The notes under the pieces were generated by a model. The model was given only the letters and a program-made list of their open reading frames with translations, did not search any database and had not been told where the DNA came from. Of a DNA stretch of 37,122 nucleotides, positions 16,505-25,409 are shown one piece after another. Position 1 is the first letter of the stretch, and each line of letters starts with the position of its first letter. This stretch comes from Candidatus Eiseniibacteriota bacterium (lineage in GTDB: Bacteria > Eisenbacteria > RBG-16-71-46). A program made the translations under genes and the position numbers. The stretch is from assembly GCA_020849095.1 (NCBI GenBank), contig JADLGX010000520.1:1-37122 (forward strand). The letters run 5' to 3'.

Positions 16505-17635
16505 ATGAGGGTTCTCGTAGTCTGGGATTACCCGACCGCCTATGTGACGTCGGTCGCGGGGCGACTCGGTGCGGCTGTTGGATGCCAGTATTACGAACTT
16601 TTGACCGCGTTCTTAGATGATCAGTTTGGTTGGCCTGCCGCTGTCACGCGGCGGTTGGGCGCGCTCGGTGCGGACGTGGAGTTTCACTTCTGGAATGCCG
16701 AGTTCCTCACCAATGCTTGGGTGGCCGACAATGTCACCACGCGAGGCGCCCAAATGAGCCAGGACGATGCCCTGCGAGAGCATGCCCGACGCTTCCGACC
16801 GGATGTGGCGTGGATCGGCGGTGGTCCGGCCGCGGTGAATCGGACGCTAGCAGCCATCCGTTCCCTCACCCGAAAGGTCGTCCTCTGGATTGCATCGCCG
16901 CAGCCGCGGAAACTCCCGTTGCATAAAGTCGATCTCGTGCTCACGTCGCACTCGTGGTTTGTGGACCATTATTCGAGCCGCGGTCTGCGAGTGCAGAAGT
17001 TGTTGCCTGCGTTCGAAGAACGAATACTAGACGGCCTTCGCGATGCGCAGCGGGACCTTCCTCTCACGTTCGTCGGCGGACTCACCCGCGCTCATCGTGT
17101 TCGACTTCGGGCGCTCAAGCAGCTTGCGGGACAAACGCCCCTAGACCTATGGGGCACCTGTCTAACCCCGCCGTCGGACAGCGGCGGGCGTGCGCAGCTT
17201 CGAAGGCTGTGGTTTCGGTCGAGCGTCAGTACCCGCGATCTGATCTCGCGTTTCAGAGGACCAGCCTGGGGGATGGACCTCTATCGCGTTCTGGCTCGCT
17301 CCGTGCTGACTTTCAACTCCCACATCGATATCGCGCATCGGCAAGCTGGGAACATGAGGATGTTCGAAGCCACTGGGTGCGGCGCGGCACTTCTCACTGA
17401 GAGCTTTGAGAATCTCCACGAGTTGTTCGATCCGGAGACGGAAGTCATCGGGTACCGTTCGGAGCGCGAACTCGTCGAGAAGGCGAAGTTCTATGTCGAA
17501 CGCCCCGAACTCGCCCTGGCAATCGGGCAGGCAGGGCAACGGCGTGCGCTTCGCTCGCACAACACGGTTGTTCGCGCGGAGGAGCTGATGTCCCAATTCG
17601 GCACGGTCTTGACTCGAACGGGAGGCAGGCGATGA
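16505..17635 (+). CDS. CgeB-like glycosyltransferase (GT4/Glyco_trans_1_2 type)
   Basis: A 376-residue cytoplasmic GT-B protein. The N-terminus MRVLVVWDYPTAY begins a Rossmann half, DVAWIGGGPAAV and KVDLVLTSHSWFVDHY fit the middle of CgeB/DUF3880-type proteins, and the C-terminal half has MRMFEATGCGAALLTESFENLHELFDP, the E-x-glycan donor-binding region of Glyco_trans_1_2. It probably transfers one sugar of the repeat unit. It starts a run of seven genes coupled by 4-nt overlaps (stop/start ATGA or GTGA). The TGA overlaps the next ATG. Confidence 0.78.
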   Translation: MRVLVVWDYPTAYVTSVAGRLGAAVGCQYYELLTAFLDDQFGWPAAVTRRLGALGADVEFHFWNAEFLTNAWVADNVTTRGAQMSQDDALREHARRFRPDVAWIGGGPAAVNRTLAAIRSLTRKVVLWIASPQPRKLPLHKVDLVLTSHSWFVDHYSSRGLRVQKLLPAFEERILDGLRDAQRDLPLTFVGGLTRAHRVRLRALKQLAGQTPLDLWGTCLTPPSDSGGRAQLRRLWFRSSVSTRDLISRFRGPAWGMDLYRVLARSVLTFNSHIDIAHRQAGNMRMFEATGCGAALLTESFENLHELFDPETEVIGYRSERELVEKAKFYVERPELALAIGQAGQRRALRSHNTVVRAEELMSQFGTVLTRTGGRR

Positions 17636-18480
17636 ATCGAACTCTATGGAACGCTCTTAGAAAGAGCAAGCGCGCAGCGGAAGATGTCTTGTACCCCGTG
17701 TTCCTGGCGCGGGGTACTCGCCCTTGGAGTCTTGGGTATCAGACCCACAAGCGCCGAGAGATCGTCCGCGCAGTGCGCGAAGGGCTGTTTCGCGGTGGCG
17801 ATCTTGCCCCCGGCTACGGCCTGCACCTCGACGAGCGCGTCGTGGAATACCCGTGGTTCTTGTCTCGCCTCCCCGCGGGACCCGGGCGACTCTTGGACGC
17901 CGGGTCAGTGCTAAACCACAAGTTCCTGCTCGATCTTCCCGAGCTCCGCGAGAAGACCATCACCATCGCGACGCTTCAGCCTGAAGCGGAGGCGTTTTGG
18001 CACCGTGGCGTATCCTACGCGTTCACTGATCTGCGAGACACGTGCTTCAAGGACGCTTGCTTCGATTGGGTGGTTTGCGTTTCTACGCTGGAGCATATCG
18101 GGCTCGACAACGCTTTCCTCTACTCTCAGCGGCAGAAAGACAAGGAAGCTGCCCCTGATACCTACCTCCTTGCAGTTCGCGAGCTGAGACGCGTCGTTCG
18201 CAGCGGAGGCACGCTTTTCTTGTCCGTCCCGTTCGGTAGGTACGCAAACCACGGTTGGTTCCAAGTCTTCGACAAGCAAATGCTCGACCGTGTGATCGAC
18301 GTGTTTGCCCCGAGCGCGCACACAGCCGCGTTCTTCCGATACTCGGTGGACGGTTGGTCCCCCGCGCACGCCGAGGAGCTGAAGGACGCAACCTGTTTTG
18401 ACATCCATACGAGCCGCCGCCTCGACCCTGACCTGGCTGCGTCCGCCCGGGGGCTGGCATGCATCGAGCTCATTCGATGA
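17632..18480 (+). CDS. Class I SAM-dependent methyltransferase
   Basis: A 282-residue protein with a methyltransferase core: RLLDAGSVLNHKFLLDLP (motif I, slightly divergent), DLRDTCFKDACFDWVVCVSTLEHIGLDN (acidic loop and post-motif region) and RELRRVVRSGGTLFLSVPFG (motif after strand 5). It probably methylates a sugar of the glycan. The divergent motif I means inactive or atypical cofactor binding cannot be excluded. Coupled by ATGA overlaps to the genes on both sides. Confidence 0.8.
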   Translation: MNRTLWNALRKSKRAAEDVLYPVFLARGTRPWSLGYQTHKRREIVRAVREGLFRGGDLAPGYGLHLDERVVEYPWFLSRLPAGPGRLLDAGSVLNHKFLLDLPELREKTITIATLQPEAEAFWHRGVSYAFTDLRDTCFKDACFDWVVCVSTLEHIGLDNAFLYSQRQKDKEAAPDTYLLAVRELRRVVRSGGTLFLSVPFGRYANHGWFQVFDKQMLDRVIDVFAPSAHTAAFFRYSVDGWSPAHAEELKDATCFDIHTSRRLDPDLAASARGLACIELIR

Positions 18481-19049
18481 ACGCGAACTACCTCTTGAAG
18501 CGACTTCTGGGCCGCGCCACTTGTATTGTTGGAAGCGGCGCTGTGCTGCACTCTGAGGCAAGAGTCCGGAACCCCACGGGTGACTCCTCCGCAGTTAAGG
18601 TCGGTGAGTTCTCACACATCAAGGGTGAGTTGCTGGTTTTCTGGCACGGCGGACGCATCGAAATTGGTTCGTATTGCTTCCTTGGGCAACAGGCGAGGAT
18701 CTGGTCTGGTGCAGAGATCGTGATCGGTGACCGGACGCTAATTTCGCACAACGTCAACATCTTTGACAACCTGACCCACCCAACGAGCGCGCGCGCGCGG
18801 CATGAGCAGTTCAAGGCCGTGATCGGATTCGGACGACCCACGGATCAGGGACTTGGTTGCCGCCCCGTTCGGATCGGGTCGGACGTTCTGGTGGGGTGTG
18901 CGTCCATCATTCTGCGCGGGGTTACCGTTGGCAACGGCGCTATCATTGGCGCGGGTTCCGTGGTGGCGAACGACGTGCCAGCGTGGACAGTTGTGGCTGG
19001 TAACCCGGCGCGCCGCGTGCGGGAACTGGCCCCTGAGGACCGCTGGTGA
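18477..19049 (+). CDS. Hexapeptide-repeat O-acyltransferase
   Basis: A 190-residue left-handed beta-helix protein: VKVGEFSHIKGELLVFWHGG, IEIGSYCFLGQQARIWSG, IVIGDRTLISHNVNIFDN and the C-terminal VRIGSDVLVGCASIILRGVTVGNGAIIGAGSVVANDVPAW pattern (split into its hexads) place it among maltose/galactoside acetyltransferase-type enzymes. The internal HPTSARAR stretch is the catalytic loop region with His. It likely O-acetylates a sugar in the repeat unit. ATG 18477 overlaps the previous TGA; its own stop overlaps a GTG start. Confidence 0.85.
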   Translation: MNANYLLKRLLGRATCIVGSGAVLHSEARVRNPTGDSSAVKVGEFSHIKGELLVFWHGGRIEIGSYCFLGQQARIWSGAEIVIGDRTLISHNVNIFDNLTHPTSARARHEQFKAVIGFGRPTDQGLGCRPVRIGSDVLVGCASIILRGVTVGNGAIIGAGSVVANDVPAWTVVAGNPARRVRELAPEDRW

Positions 19050-20008
19050 GTGCGAGCGACACAGGCCGCGGTACCAAGCCGACCTTCCGTTCGCTACTCG
19101 TCACCGGCGCTCGAGGTTTCATTGGGCGTCACCTGGCGCGGAGCGCGGCTGCCGGCGGCTGGTGGGTGGCGGGCCTGGGCCACGGTGGGTTCCCCGACGC
19201 CGCGGAGTGGGGGCTCTCTCGCTGGCTCAACGCGGATGTGACCGGCGCGAACCTGGATCTGGTGGCGCGCGGAGCCGAACTCGACGCGCTCGTCCATTTG
19301 GCGGGCGGATCATCCGTTGCCGCGTCCCTTGAGGCACCGCTCGAGGACTTCGAGCGGACCGTCACCACCAGCGCGCGCCTGCTCGAATGGGTGCGCACGG
19401 CCGCCCCCCGCACACGAGTCGTTCTCGTGTCGAGCGCCGCGGTTTACGGCTCCGGGCACACGGGGCTCATCCCGGAGACCGCTCCGCAGTCGCCGAGCTC
19501 ACCCTACGGGTTCCACAAGTCGATAATGGAGCAGCTCGGGGCTTCATACCGCGGCAGCTACGGGTTGGATGTCGAGGTCGTGCGGCTCTTCTCGGTATAC
19601 GGACCAGGGCTGGCCAAGCAGCTGATTTGGGATCTGTCGCGGCGACTGGAAGCGGGCGCCAGCCGGCTCGAGCTGGCCGGGACGGGCGACGAGGCGCGCG
19701 ACTTCTTGCATGTGAGCGACGCGGTTCGGCTGCTCGTGCTCACGGCGAGCAGCGGCCAAAGCACTGATTGGGTGATGAACGGTGGCACAGGGACAGCCAC
19801 TCGTGTGCGTGAGATCGCAGCCCGTGTCGCCGAGGCTTTCGGCCGAGCGCACGTCGAACTCCTGTTCACTGGTGAGCGCCGAGCAGGTGATCCCGTGCAA
19901 TTGGTCGCAGATGTCGCGCGTGCTCGCGCGCGGGGTTTCGTGCCCGCCGTTACGCTCGAGGCCGGGCTTGCTGATACTCTTGCGAGCTACGGAGCCGCGC
20001 CTCGATGA
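19046..20008 (+). CDS. NAD-dependent epimerase/dehydratase (extended SDR)
   Basis: A 320-residue sugar-nucleotide enzyme. LLVTGARGFIGRHLA is the NAD loop, VLVSSAAVYGSG holds the catalytic Ser, SPYGFHKSIMEQ the Tyr-x3-Lys, and RLFSVYGPGLAKQL with ARDFLHVSDAVRLLVL follow in the usual order for UDP-sugar 4-epimerase-like enzymes. GTG 19046 overlaps the previous TGA. The substrate cannot be told from sequence; UDP-Glc/GlcNAc 4-epimerisation or a 6-deoxy ketosugar reduction are the likely choices. Confidence 0.85.
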   Translation: MSASDTGRGTKPTFRSLLVTGARGFIGRHLARSAAAGGWWVAGLGHGGFPDAAEWGLSRWLNADVTGANLDLVARGAELDALVHLAGGSSVAASLEAPLEDFERTVTTSARLLEWVRTAAPRTRVVLVSSAAVYGSGHTGLIPETAPQSPSSPYGFHKSIMEQLGASYRGSYGLDVEVVRLFSVYGPGLAKQLIWDLSRRLEAGASRLELAGTGDEARDFLHVSDAVRLLVLTASSGQSTDWVMNGGTGTATRVREIAARVAEAFGRAHVELLFTGERRAGDPVQLVADVARARARGFVPAVTLEAGLADTLASYGAAPR

Positions 20009-21183
20009 TCCGAGTCGCGTTCACGCTTGCGGGCGGCGCGGGGCACTGGACGGGTGGCTTCAACTACCTGACCAACCTCCTTCGCCTGCTCCGGCACTAC
20101 CGGTCGGCCCGGGTCGAACCCGTCGTGATGGTGGGCCCGGCGGTCAGTGTCGCCGATGCTGACGACCTCACGCTGGCCGTCGGTGCGCCTCCGGTGAGGG
20201 CGGACTGGATTGCCCGCCGCGCCCCGCGGGTCGCGCGGGCGCTGCTCACGGGGCGCGATGCGGTGGCCCGTAGGGCATTTCACGACCACGACATCGACGT
20301 GGTCTTCGAAGCGGGTGAGTACTTCGGTCCCCGCTTCGACTTGCCCACCGTCACCTGGGTTGCCGATTTCCAGAGCCACCACCTGCCCGAGATGTTCACG
20401 GCGCGGGCCCGGTGGCGGACCTATCTGGGCCGATACCTCCAGCTCGTTGGGCCGCGCATCATCTTGCTGTCTAGCGCGGACGCGCGCCGCGACTTCCGTC
20501 GGTTCTACCCCGGTGGCGCTGGGCGGGATCGGGTGGTCCCGTTTGCCGTCTTGCCGCCAGTACAACCTCCGCCCGACCTGTGCTTGGCGAAGCGCTACGG
20601 GCTACCAGAACGTTTCTTCTTTCTCCCCAACCAGTTCTGGAAGCACAAGAACCACGTTGTGGTCATTGATGCGCTGACTGCAGCCCGGCAGCGCTACCCC
20701 GAGATGGTCGTGGCAGCTTGTGGTAACCCGGCCGACCCTCGGCATCCGGGGCACTTCGACCGGCTCCGTGCAAGGGTTCGCCAGACTGGGCTCGACGCGG
20801 CGTTTCGAGTCCTCGGGATGATCCCACGAGAGGACGTGATCGGGCTGATGGAACTCTCGGTGGCGCTCGTGAACCCGTCGCTATTCGAGGGCTGGAGCAC
20901 CACCGTCGAAGAGGCGAAGTCACTGGGAGTGCCGCTGGTCCTGTCAGCCTTGCCGGTCCACCGCGAGCAAGCGCCGGAGCACGCGGCCTTCTTTGACCCC
21001 CACTCCCCGGAGTCCGCGGCCTCCGCCCTGTGCCGCGCGTGGGAGGCCGACGCAGTGCGCCCCGTGCAGCGGCGGGCAGGGGCTGTGGCCGCCGCCGAAG
21101 CGAACGCCGAGCGATTCGCCGATGGGATGGTGACTGTGTTCGAAGAGGCCTTGTCTCGCAGCGTGCGGCGGCGGCCTCAATGA
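20005..21183 (+). CDS. GT4-family glycosyltransferase
   Basis: A 392-residue GT-B transferase. The N-terminus IRVAFTLAGGAGHWTGGFNY has the Gly-rich acceptor-side loop. FFLPNQFWKHKNHVVVIDAL is the domain-linking motif of this subgroup, and SLFEGWSTTVEEAKSLGVPL contains the E-x7-E nucleotide-binding pair of GT4. It is coupled by ATGA to the SDR upstream and to the flippase downstream. Sugar donor unknown. Confidence 0.88.
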   Translation: MIRVAFTLAGGAGHWTGGFNYLTNLLRLLRHYRSARVEPVVMVGPAVSVADADDLTLAVGAPPVRADWIARRAPRVARALLTGRDAVARRAFHDHDIDVVFEAGEYFGPRFDLPTVTWVADFQSHHLPEMFTARARWRTYLGRYLQLVGPRIILLSSADARRDFRRFYPGGAGRDRVVPFAVLPPVQPPPDLCLAKRYGLPERFFFLPNQFWKHKNHVVVIDALTAARQRYPEMVVAACGNPADPRHPGHFDRLRARVRQTGLDAAFRVLGMIPREDVIGLMELSVALVNPSLFEGWSTTVEEAKSLGVPLVLSALPVHREQAPEHAAFFDPHSPESAASALCRAWEADAVRPVQRRAGAVAAAEANAERFADGMVTVFEEALSRSVRRRPQ

Positions 21184-22430
21184 ACGCCGCCGCATCTCGG
21201 TTCCAGGGCGCTCGCGCCTGGCTGGCGCGCGATCACGGCGCCAGCCTGATCGGCGTTGCCGCCGAGAACGCATTTAGCCTGGTTGGCTCTGTCTTAGTGG
21301 CGCGCCTGCTTTCGCCGGACGCTCGCGGCGAACTCGCTCGCTGGGTTTACTGGTCGGCGGTTGCGCTGGGCGTCGGGACGCTCGGCATGACCTCGGCGCT
21401 GCCGCAGTTGGTCGGTGGCGGGCGCCTAACCCTCGACGCCGTGCGGAGGCTCCTTCCCACACTCGCGCTGGGGCTCGTGCTCGTCGCCATCGCCGCTGGG
21501 ACCGTGCTAGCTCCGACCGCGTGCCCGACCGGGCCGTGCGCAGCCGGCTGGCGGTGGATGCTCTACTGCGGTGTTCCGGGGGGCATACTTGGAGCACTAG
21601 GCGCTGGGGTGCTGGTGGCTGCGTCCCGGATCAAAGTTCTGATGGTCACCCGAGCACTGGCGGCGGCGGGGAGGGTTGGAGCGATCGCAGCGCTGTTGAT
21701 AGTCGGCGTGCGCGATGCGACTGCTACCGCCATCGCGTTCGCGTTGCCGATGGGCGCCGCGGGCGTTACGCTTCTGGCCGCGACGCATCCGAGCTTGCGC
21801 CCGCCCGCGCGGGGCGCCCTGGTCACCGCGCTAGGGCGGGGGATGGCGGTCCACGCACCTGCGCTCGCTGCCATCGGGCTCACCATGGCAAACCAAGGCT
21901 GGGTCTATTCGCGGCTCCCCAGCGATGCCGGCGGTCTGTACGCCGTGGCCGCTGGGGCTGCAGCCACGCTCCAGGTGCTGAGCCTGGCGGAGCTCACCGC
22001 GAGCACCGTCCCGATGGCGCATCCTCAGTCGGGCTGGCGCGCCGTGCGGACCGCGCTGTGGCGCACCTCGAGTTGGTCTGTGGCCGGGGTCGTCGCCGGC
22101 GCGGTGGCTGCTCCCATCGCGGTCCCCTTAATCTACGGCGCTCCTTACGCGCCAGCCGTCGTGCCGTTCTGCATTCTGCTCGCCGCCAACGGCGCAGAAA
22201 ACGTAGCGCGAGTGGGACAGAGCGCGCTTCAGAGCCGCGGCCACCCGAAGACGGCGTGGGTCATCGACGTGGTGCGCGCCGCCACGTTGGGTGCCTGCAT
22301 GCTCGGGTTCGCCGTACGCGGTGGCATCGCGGCGGTGGCTTGGGCGACGCTCGCGTCCCAGGCGGCGGGCGCTGGGGTCGGCTTGCTCCTGCTCCGGTTC
22401 GCTCGGCGCCGGTCCTCGGTGGTTGCATAG
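21180..22430 (+). CDS. Wzx-type polysaccharide flippase (MOP/PST-like)
   Basis: A 416-residue polytopic membrane protein, with about 12 hydrophobic spans such as TLALGLVLVAIAAGTVLAP, VAGVVAGAVAAPIAVPLIYG and CMLGFAVRGGIAAVAWATLAS. The opening GASLIGVAAENAFSLVGSVLVARLLSPDARGELA matches the first helix and loop of O-antigen flippases (the segment RLLSP-x-x-RGE is frequent in Wzx-like proteins). It exports the lipid-linked repeat unit to the periplasm for Wzy polymerisation. ATG 21180 overlaps the previous TGA; a 67-bp gap with no gene separates it from the fucosyltransferase. Confidence 0.83.
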   Translation: MNAAASRFQGARAWLARDHGASLIGVAAENAFSLVGSVLVARLLSPDARGELARWVYWSAVALGVGTLGMTSALPQLVGGGRLTLDAVRRLLPTLALGLVLVAIAAGTVLAPTACPTGPCAAGWRWMLYCGVPGGILGALGAGVLVAASRIKVLMVTRALAAAGRVGAIAALLIVGVRDATATAIAFALPMGAAGVTLLAATHPSLRPPARGALVTALGRGMAVHAPALAAIGLTMANQGWVYSRLPSDAGGLYAVAAGAAATLQVLSLAELTASTVPMAHPQSGWRAVRTALWRTSSWSVAGVVAGAVAAPIAVPLIYGAPYAPAVVPFCILLAANGAENVARVGQSALQSRGHPKTAWVIDVVRAATLGACMLGFAVRGGIAAVAWATLASQAAGAGVGLLLLRFARRRSSVVA

Positions 22431-22497
22431 GGCAGGCATTGACGGCCATCGGCCAAGTTTGAGAACTTCCGCGCGTGGAAAGGTACGGGTCGGTCAC

Positions 22498-23499
22498 ATG
22501 ATTGAAGCAACTCTAAAGGCGCTTAGGCGGCGCACTGCCGAATTCGCGGCGTCGCGAAGGGTGCTTGCTGGCGTCGGCGTTTGCGAGCCCCTCTATGGCT
22601 ACCCCTCGATGGTGCGCGCCGGTCTAGGCCACATGATGGGCGCATGGGCTCGCTGCGTGGTGTGGACGCGGACGCACTCGGTTCCGATGCTGGCCCCTCA
22701 GTGGCGACAGTTCCGAATCGGGCCCTACCTTCGCCGGGAGCTCGACAAACGCTCCTACCACCCCCTCTTCACCAGCGACGGTTATGTTGACGGCGTGCCA
22801 CGCCTGGCGGCCATCGCACTGGCGCGCCGCGTGCCGGAGGCGGACGCGGAGGCCGCACTAGTGGCCGGTGGGCGTGGACCCACCCTGGTGGTGTTTCACG
22901 ACGACCTGGGTTGGGAAACCATGCGCAACCACCGAGACCTGCTCCTCTCGGAGCTTCTGCGCATCACCCGGCCGGAGTACGTTCGGCCAGCCCTCGTGCG
23001 CGAACCGTTCATCGGTGTCCACGTGCGCCGAGGTGACTTCACGCAAACAGCTGCGGAGGCCGCGCTGCGTGCCGGGCGCAAGAACCTGAGAACGCCCATC
23101 GAGTGGTATGCTGACGCGCTCACGTACCTTCGGTCGCGGCTCGGTGGCCAGCAGCCTGCGCGAGTATTCTCCGATGGCACCGACGCCGAGCTCGGGCCTC
23201 TTCTCGGCCTGCCTGCGGTCACTCGGGCGCCCAACCGCGAGGCCATCACGGACATCCTCGCCTTGTCGCAGGCCAGCGCGGTGGTCGCGTCGGGTTCGGG
23301 CTTCAGCCAGTGGGCGTGCTTCTTGGGGCAGGTACCCAGTCTCTGGTTTCCGGGTCAGCACCACTACGCACTCACCGCAGACGGGGAGCCGCCCCGCGAA
23401 CTCGAGTGGGAGCCGGGTCGGCATCTGCCCGACGTGTTCGTGGATGCGGTTTCGAGGAGATCGACCGCTCCGTCGTACCTCATGGCTCGTCTGCCATGA
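22498..23499 (+). CDS. GT11-like alpha-fucosyltransferase
   Basis: A 333-residue protein with GVHVRRGDF (173-181), the H-x-R-R-G-D motif that binds GDP-fucose in GT11 alpha-1,2-fucosyltransferases, and downstream RVFSDGTDAELGPLLGLP and ASGSGFSQWACFLGQVPSLWFPGQ, matching GT11 motifs II-III in order. It completes a set with gmd and fcl at the other end of the operon. Start ATG 22498 is chosen because upstream frame is not gene-like, though the RBS (GGAAAGG, 13 bases away) is distant. The gene ends 6 nt before the convergent amidotransferase. Confidence 0.78.
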   Translation: MIEATLKALRRRTAEFAASRRVLAGVGVCEPLYGYPSMVRAGLGHMMGAWARCVVWTRTHSVPMLAPQWRQFRIGPYLRRELDKRSYHPLFTSDGYVDGVPRLAAIALARRVPEADAEAALVAGGRGPTLVVFHDDLGWETMRNHRDLLLSELLRITRPEYVRPALVREPFIGVHVRRGDFTQTAAEAALRAGRKNLRTPIEWYADALTYLRSRLGGQQPARVFSDGTDAELGPLLGLPAVTRAPNREAITDILALSQASAVVASGSGFSQWACFLGQVPSLWFPGQHHYALTADGEPPRELEWEPGRHLPDVFVDAVSRRSTAPSYLMARLP

Positions 23500-23505
23500 C
23501 CAAGC

Positions 23506-24645
23506 TCACGTCGCGCGCACCAGCCTTTGCCGCGCACGGCGTGCCCACGACTTCGCGAGCACGCCCAGGTCCACGAGCCCGCGTGCGCCCGGGTAACGCT
23601 CGTGGGGCACGGGGGGGAGGGCGATCAGTGCCTCCAGCTCCTTGGGTGATACGCCGAGTTTCTTCGCGACGAAAGCCGTCTGGAGGCGCGCGGAATTCGC
23701 GTCGCATGCGGGGATCTGAAGCGCGGCGAGCGCGGAGTCCCGATTCAGGTGGCCGGCGACAATCTGACTTGATAGGTGCAGCCGGCGCTTGTCGAAACCG
23801 TAGCGTGCTGGCAGATACACCTCCTGGTAGAAACGCGTGAAACGCGACTCGTGGTGCTTCGAGCCGTAGTCTTTGAAGCCGTACTCGCGCTCCAGTTCTA
23901 GACGTGCGGCGTCCTTGTCGTAGTCGAGGAAATTCAGCGGGCGGTGGATTTCGAGTCGCCTGCTCACGCTCGTCCGCCAGATGTACTCGGTGACATCCAT
24001 GACGGGAAAGGTCTCGAGCGGCCGTGATCCGAAACGCCTGTGGATACCGCGGATGTGGCGGCCGTCCAGGTTCGGGTAGCCCCACCCCGGTAGACTGATG
24101 CACTCGCTGGCGAAATTGACGCCGCTGAGGAAGTGCCGAACGTTGAATGTCTCGGCCGTGCGATACAGCGTTGTGAAGAACGCGTGGTCCTGGGGGATGT
24201 CCTGGTTGAGCACCGACGCGCGCAGAAACGCCAGCTGGACGTCCCGCATCTCCTGCCACTCGACCACGTAGGTGTATAGGTCGAGCCCCAACGCCCGGAC
24301 CAAACGCTCGATGTTGTGGACGGCGGGCTCGGTGTTCCAGCCACCGTCCACGTGGATGGCCAACAAGCGCAAGCGGAAACGCGTCGCGAGCACGTGTGCC
24401 AGGTAGGCGCTGTCGGTGCCGCCACTCAGACCGATGATCGCGTCGTACGGGCGACGACGGCTCTCGCCAGCGATCTGTTCCGTCAGCATGCGAAGCCGGC
24501 GCTCGCCCTCCGCAGTCGGAAACCACTCGCTGCCCATGCGCGCTCGGGCATTGCGACAGCAGTCGCACTCTCCCCGTGCGTCGAAATCGAGTGTTGGGCC
24601 GGACTCGTCCATGACGCAGAATGTGCAGGCTCGACTCGGCTTCAC
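23506..24645 (-). CDS. N-acetyl sugar amidotransferase (WbpG/PseA/WbuX-like)
   Basis: A 379-residue ATP-pyrophosphatase-family enzyme. The P-loop is IIGLSGGTDSAYLAH (71-84). Cys7/Cys10 (ACTFC) and the cluster CDCC (27-30) form the zinc-like N-terminal motif of PseA/WbpG. With ammonia from the HisH/HisF2 pair it converts an acetamido sugar to an acetamidino (amidine) sugar, using ATP. GTG 24645 overlaps the HisF2 stop (GTGA). A longer upstream frame is antisense-type noise. It is the last gene of a four-gene minus-strand operon and converges on the fucosyltransferase. Confidence 0.92.
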   Translation of the reverse strand: MKPSRACTFCVMDESGPTLDFDARGECDCCRNARARMGSEWFPTAEGERRLRMLTEQIAGESRRRPYDAIIGLSGGTDSAYLAHVLATRFRLRLLAIHVDGGWNTEPAVHNIERLVRALGLDLYTYVVEWQEMRDVQLAFLRASVLNQDIPQDHAFFTTLYRTAETFNVRHFLSGVNFASECISLPGWGYPNLDGRHIRGIHRRFGSRPLETFPVMDVTEYIWRTSVSRRLEIHRPLNFLDYDKDAARLELEREYGFKDYGSKHHESRFTRFYQEVYLPARYGFDKRRLHLSSQIVAGHLNRDSALAALQIPACDANSARLQTAFVAKKLGVSPKELEALIALPPVPHERYPGARGLVDLGVLAKSWARRARQRLVRAT

Positions 24646-25409
24646 CAGGTTTCTCCGTTCGCCCGTGGCGAGGCGAGGTCCACCGTATCCGGGTAGGTGA
24701 TGAGCACGGCGCGCAGGCGGCCGATGAACACGAACGCGCTCCCCGAAGCCACCGCAGAGGCCCCGGCGCCAAGCCCAGCACGCAGGTGCGCCACATCGCC
24801 CGCCCCGCCGAGCGCCACGACCGGGACACCAACCGAATGTGCTACGGCAGATACCAGGCCGAGATCGTAGCCTTGCCCGCACCCATCGTGGTCGATGCTC
24901 TGTACCACGATCTCTCCGGCGCCTGCCTCGACGACCTGGCGAGCGAAGTCGATCGGGTTGTGTCCGAGGTCGAGTTGCCCGCGCCGGGAATGCACGCGGT
25001 ATCCATCGCGCCCGCTGCGCACGTCTACGCATGCTGCGACTGCCTGCGATCCGAAGACGTCGGCGATCCCGCGTACCAGTCCTGCGTCGGCGGCCGCTGT
25101 GCCAAGCAAGACCTTCTCCACACCCACTTTGAAGAGCGCTGCGGCGTCCTCGGTGCTTTGGACCCCGCCGCCATAGGTAAGCGGCATGAAGCACTCCGAC
25201 GCCAGCGCTCGCACGAAGTCCACCCGTGGGCGGCGGCCCTCGAGGGTAGCGCAGATGTCGAGCACACAGAGCTCGTCGACCTCCTTCTCGTTGAACAAGC
25301 GGATGACGTTGAAGGGGTCGCCCACGTACACTTCGTCCTTGAACCTCCGCGACTTGACGAGCCGGCGTCGGGAGTCGACGAGCAGGACAGGGATGACTCG
25401 AGGTCGCAT
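24642..25409 (-). CDS. HisF2/WbuZ-type acetamidino-sugar modification protein
   Basis: A 255-residue TIM-barrel protein related to the HisF cyclase subunit. MRPRVIPVLLVDSRRRLVKS is the WbuZ-style N-terminus; EVYVGDPFNVIRLFNEKEVDELCVLDI, LTYGGGV and VVALGGAGDVAHLR are the phosphate-binding segments. In the WbpG-HisH2-HisF2 system the HisF/HisH pair supplies ammonia, not imidazole glycerol phosphate, to WbpG. The ATG directly follows the HisH TAG. A true histidine-pathway HisF is unlikely because no other his genes are near. Confidence 0.9.
   Translation of the reverse strand: MRPRVIPVLLVDSRRRLVKSRRFKDEVYVGDPFNVIRLFNEKEVDELCVLDICATLEGRRPRVDFVRALASECFMPLTYGGGVQSTEDAAALFKVGVEKVLLGTAAADAGLVRGIADVFGSQAVAACVDVRSGRDGYRVHSRRGQLDLGHNPIDFARQVVEAGAGEIVVQSIDHDGCGQGYDLGLVSAVAHSVGVPVVALGGAGDVAHLRAGLGAGASAVASGSAFVFIGRLRAVLITYPDTVDLASPRANGETW

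Noticed and set aside
23480-24832. Alternative minus-strand frame overlapping the sugar amidotransferase
   Set aside because: Arg/Ser-rich shadow without motifs; the SGGTDS frame is the true gene.
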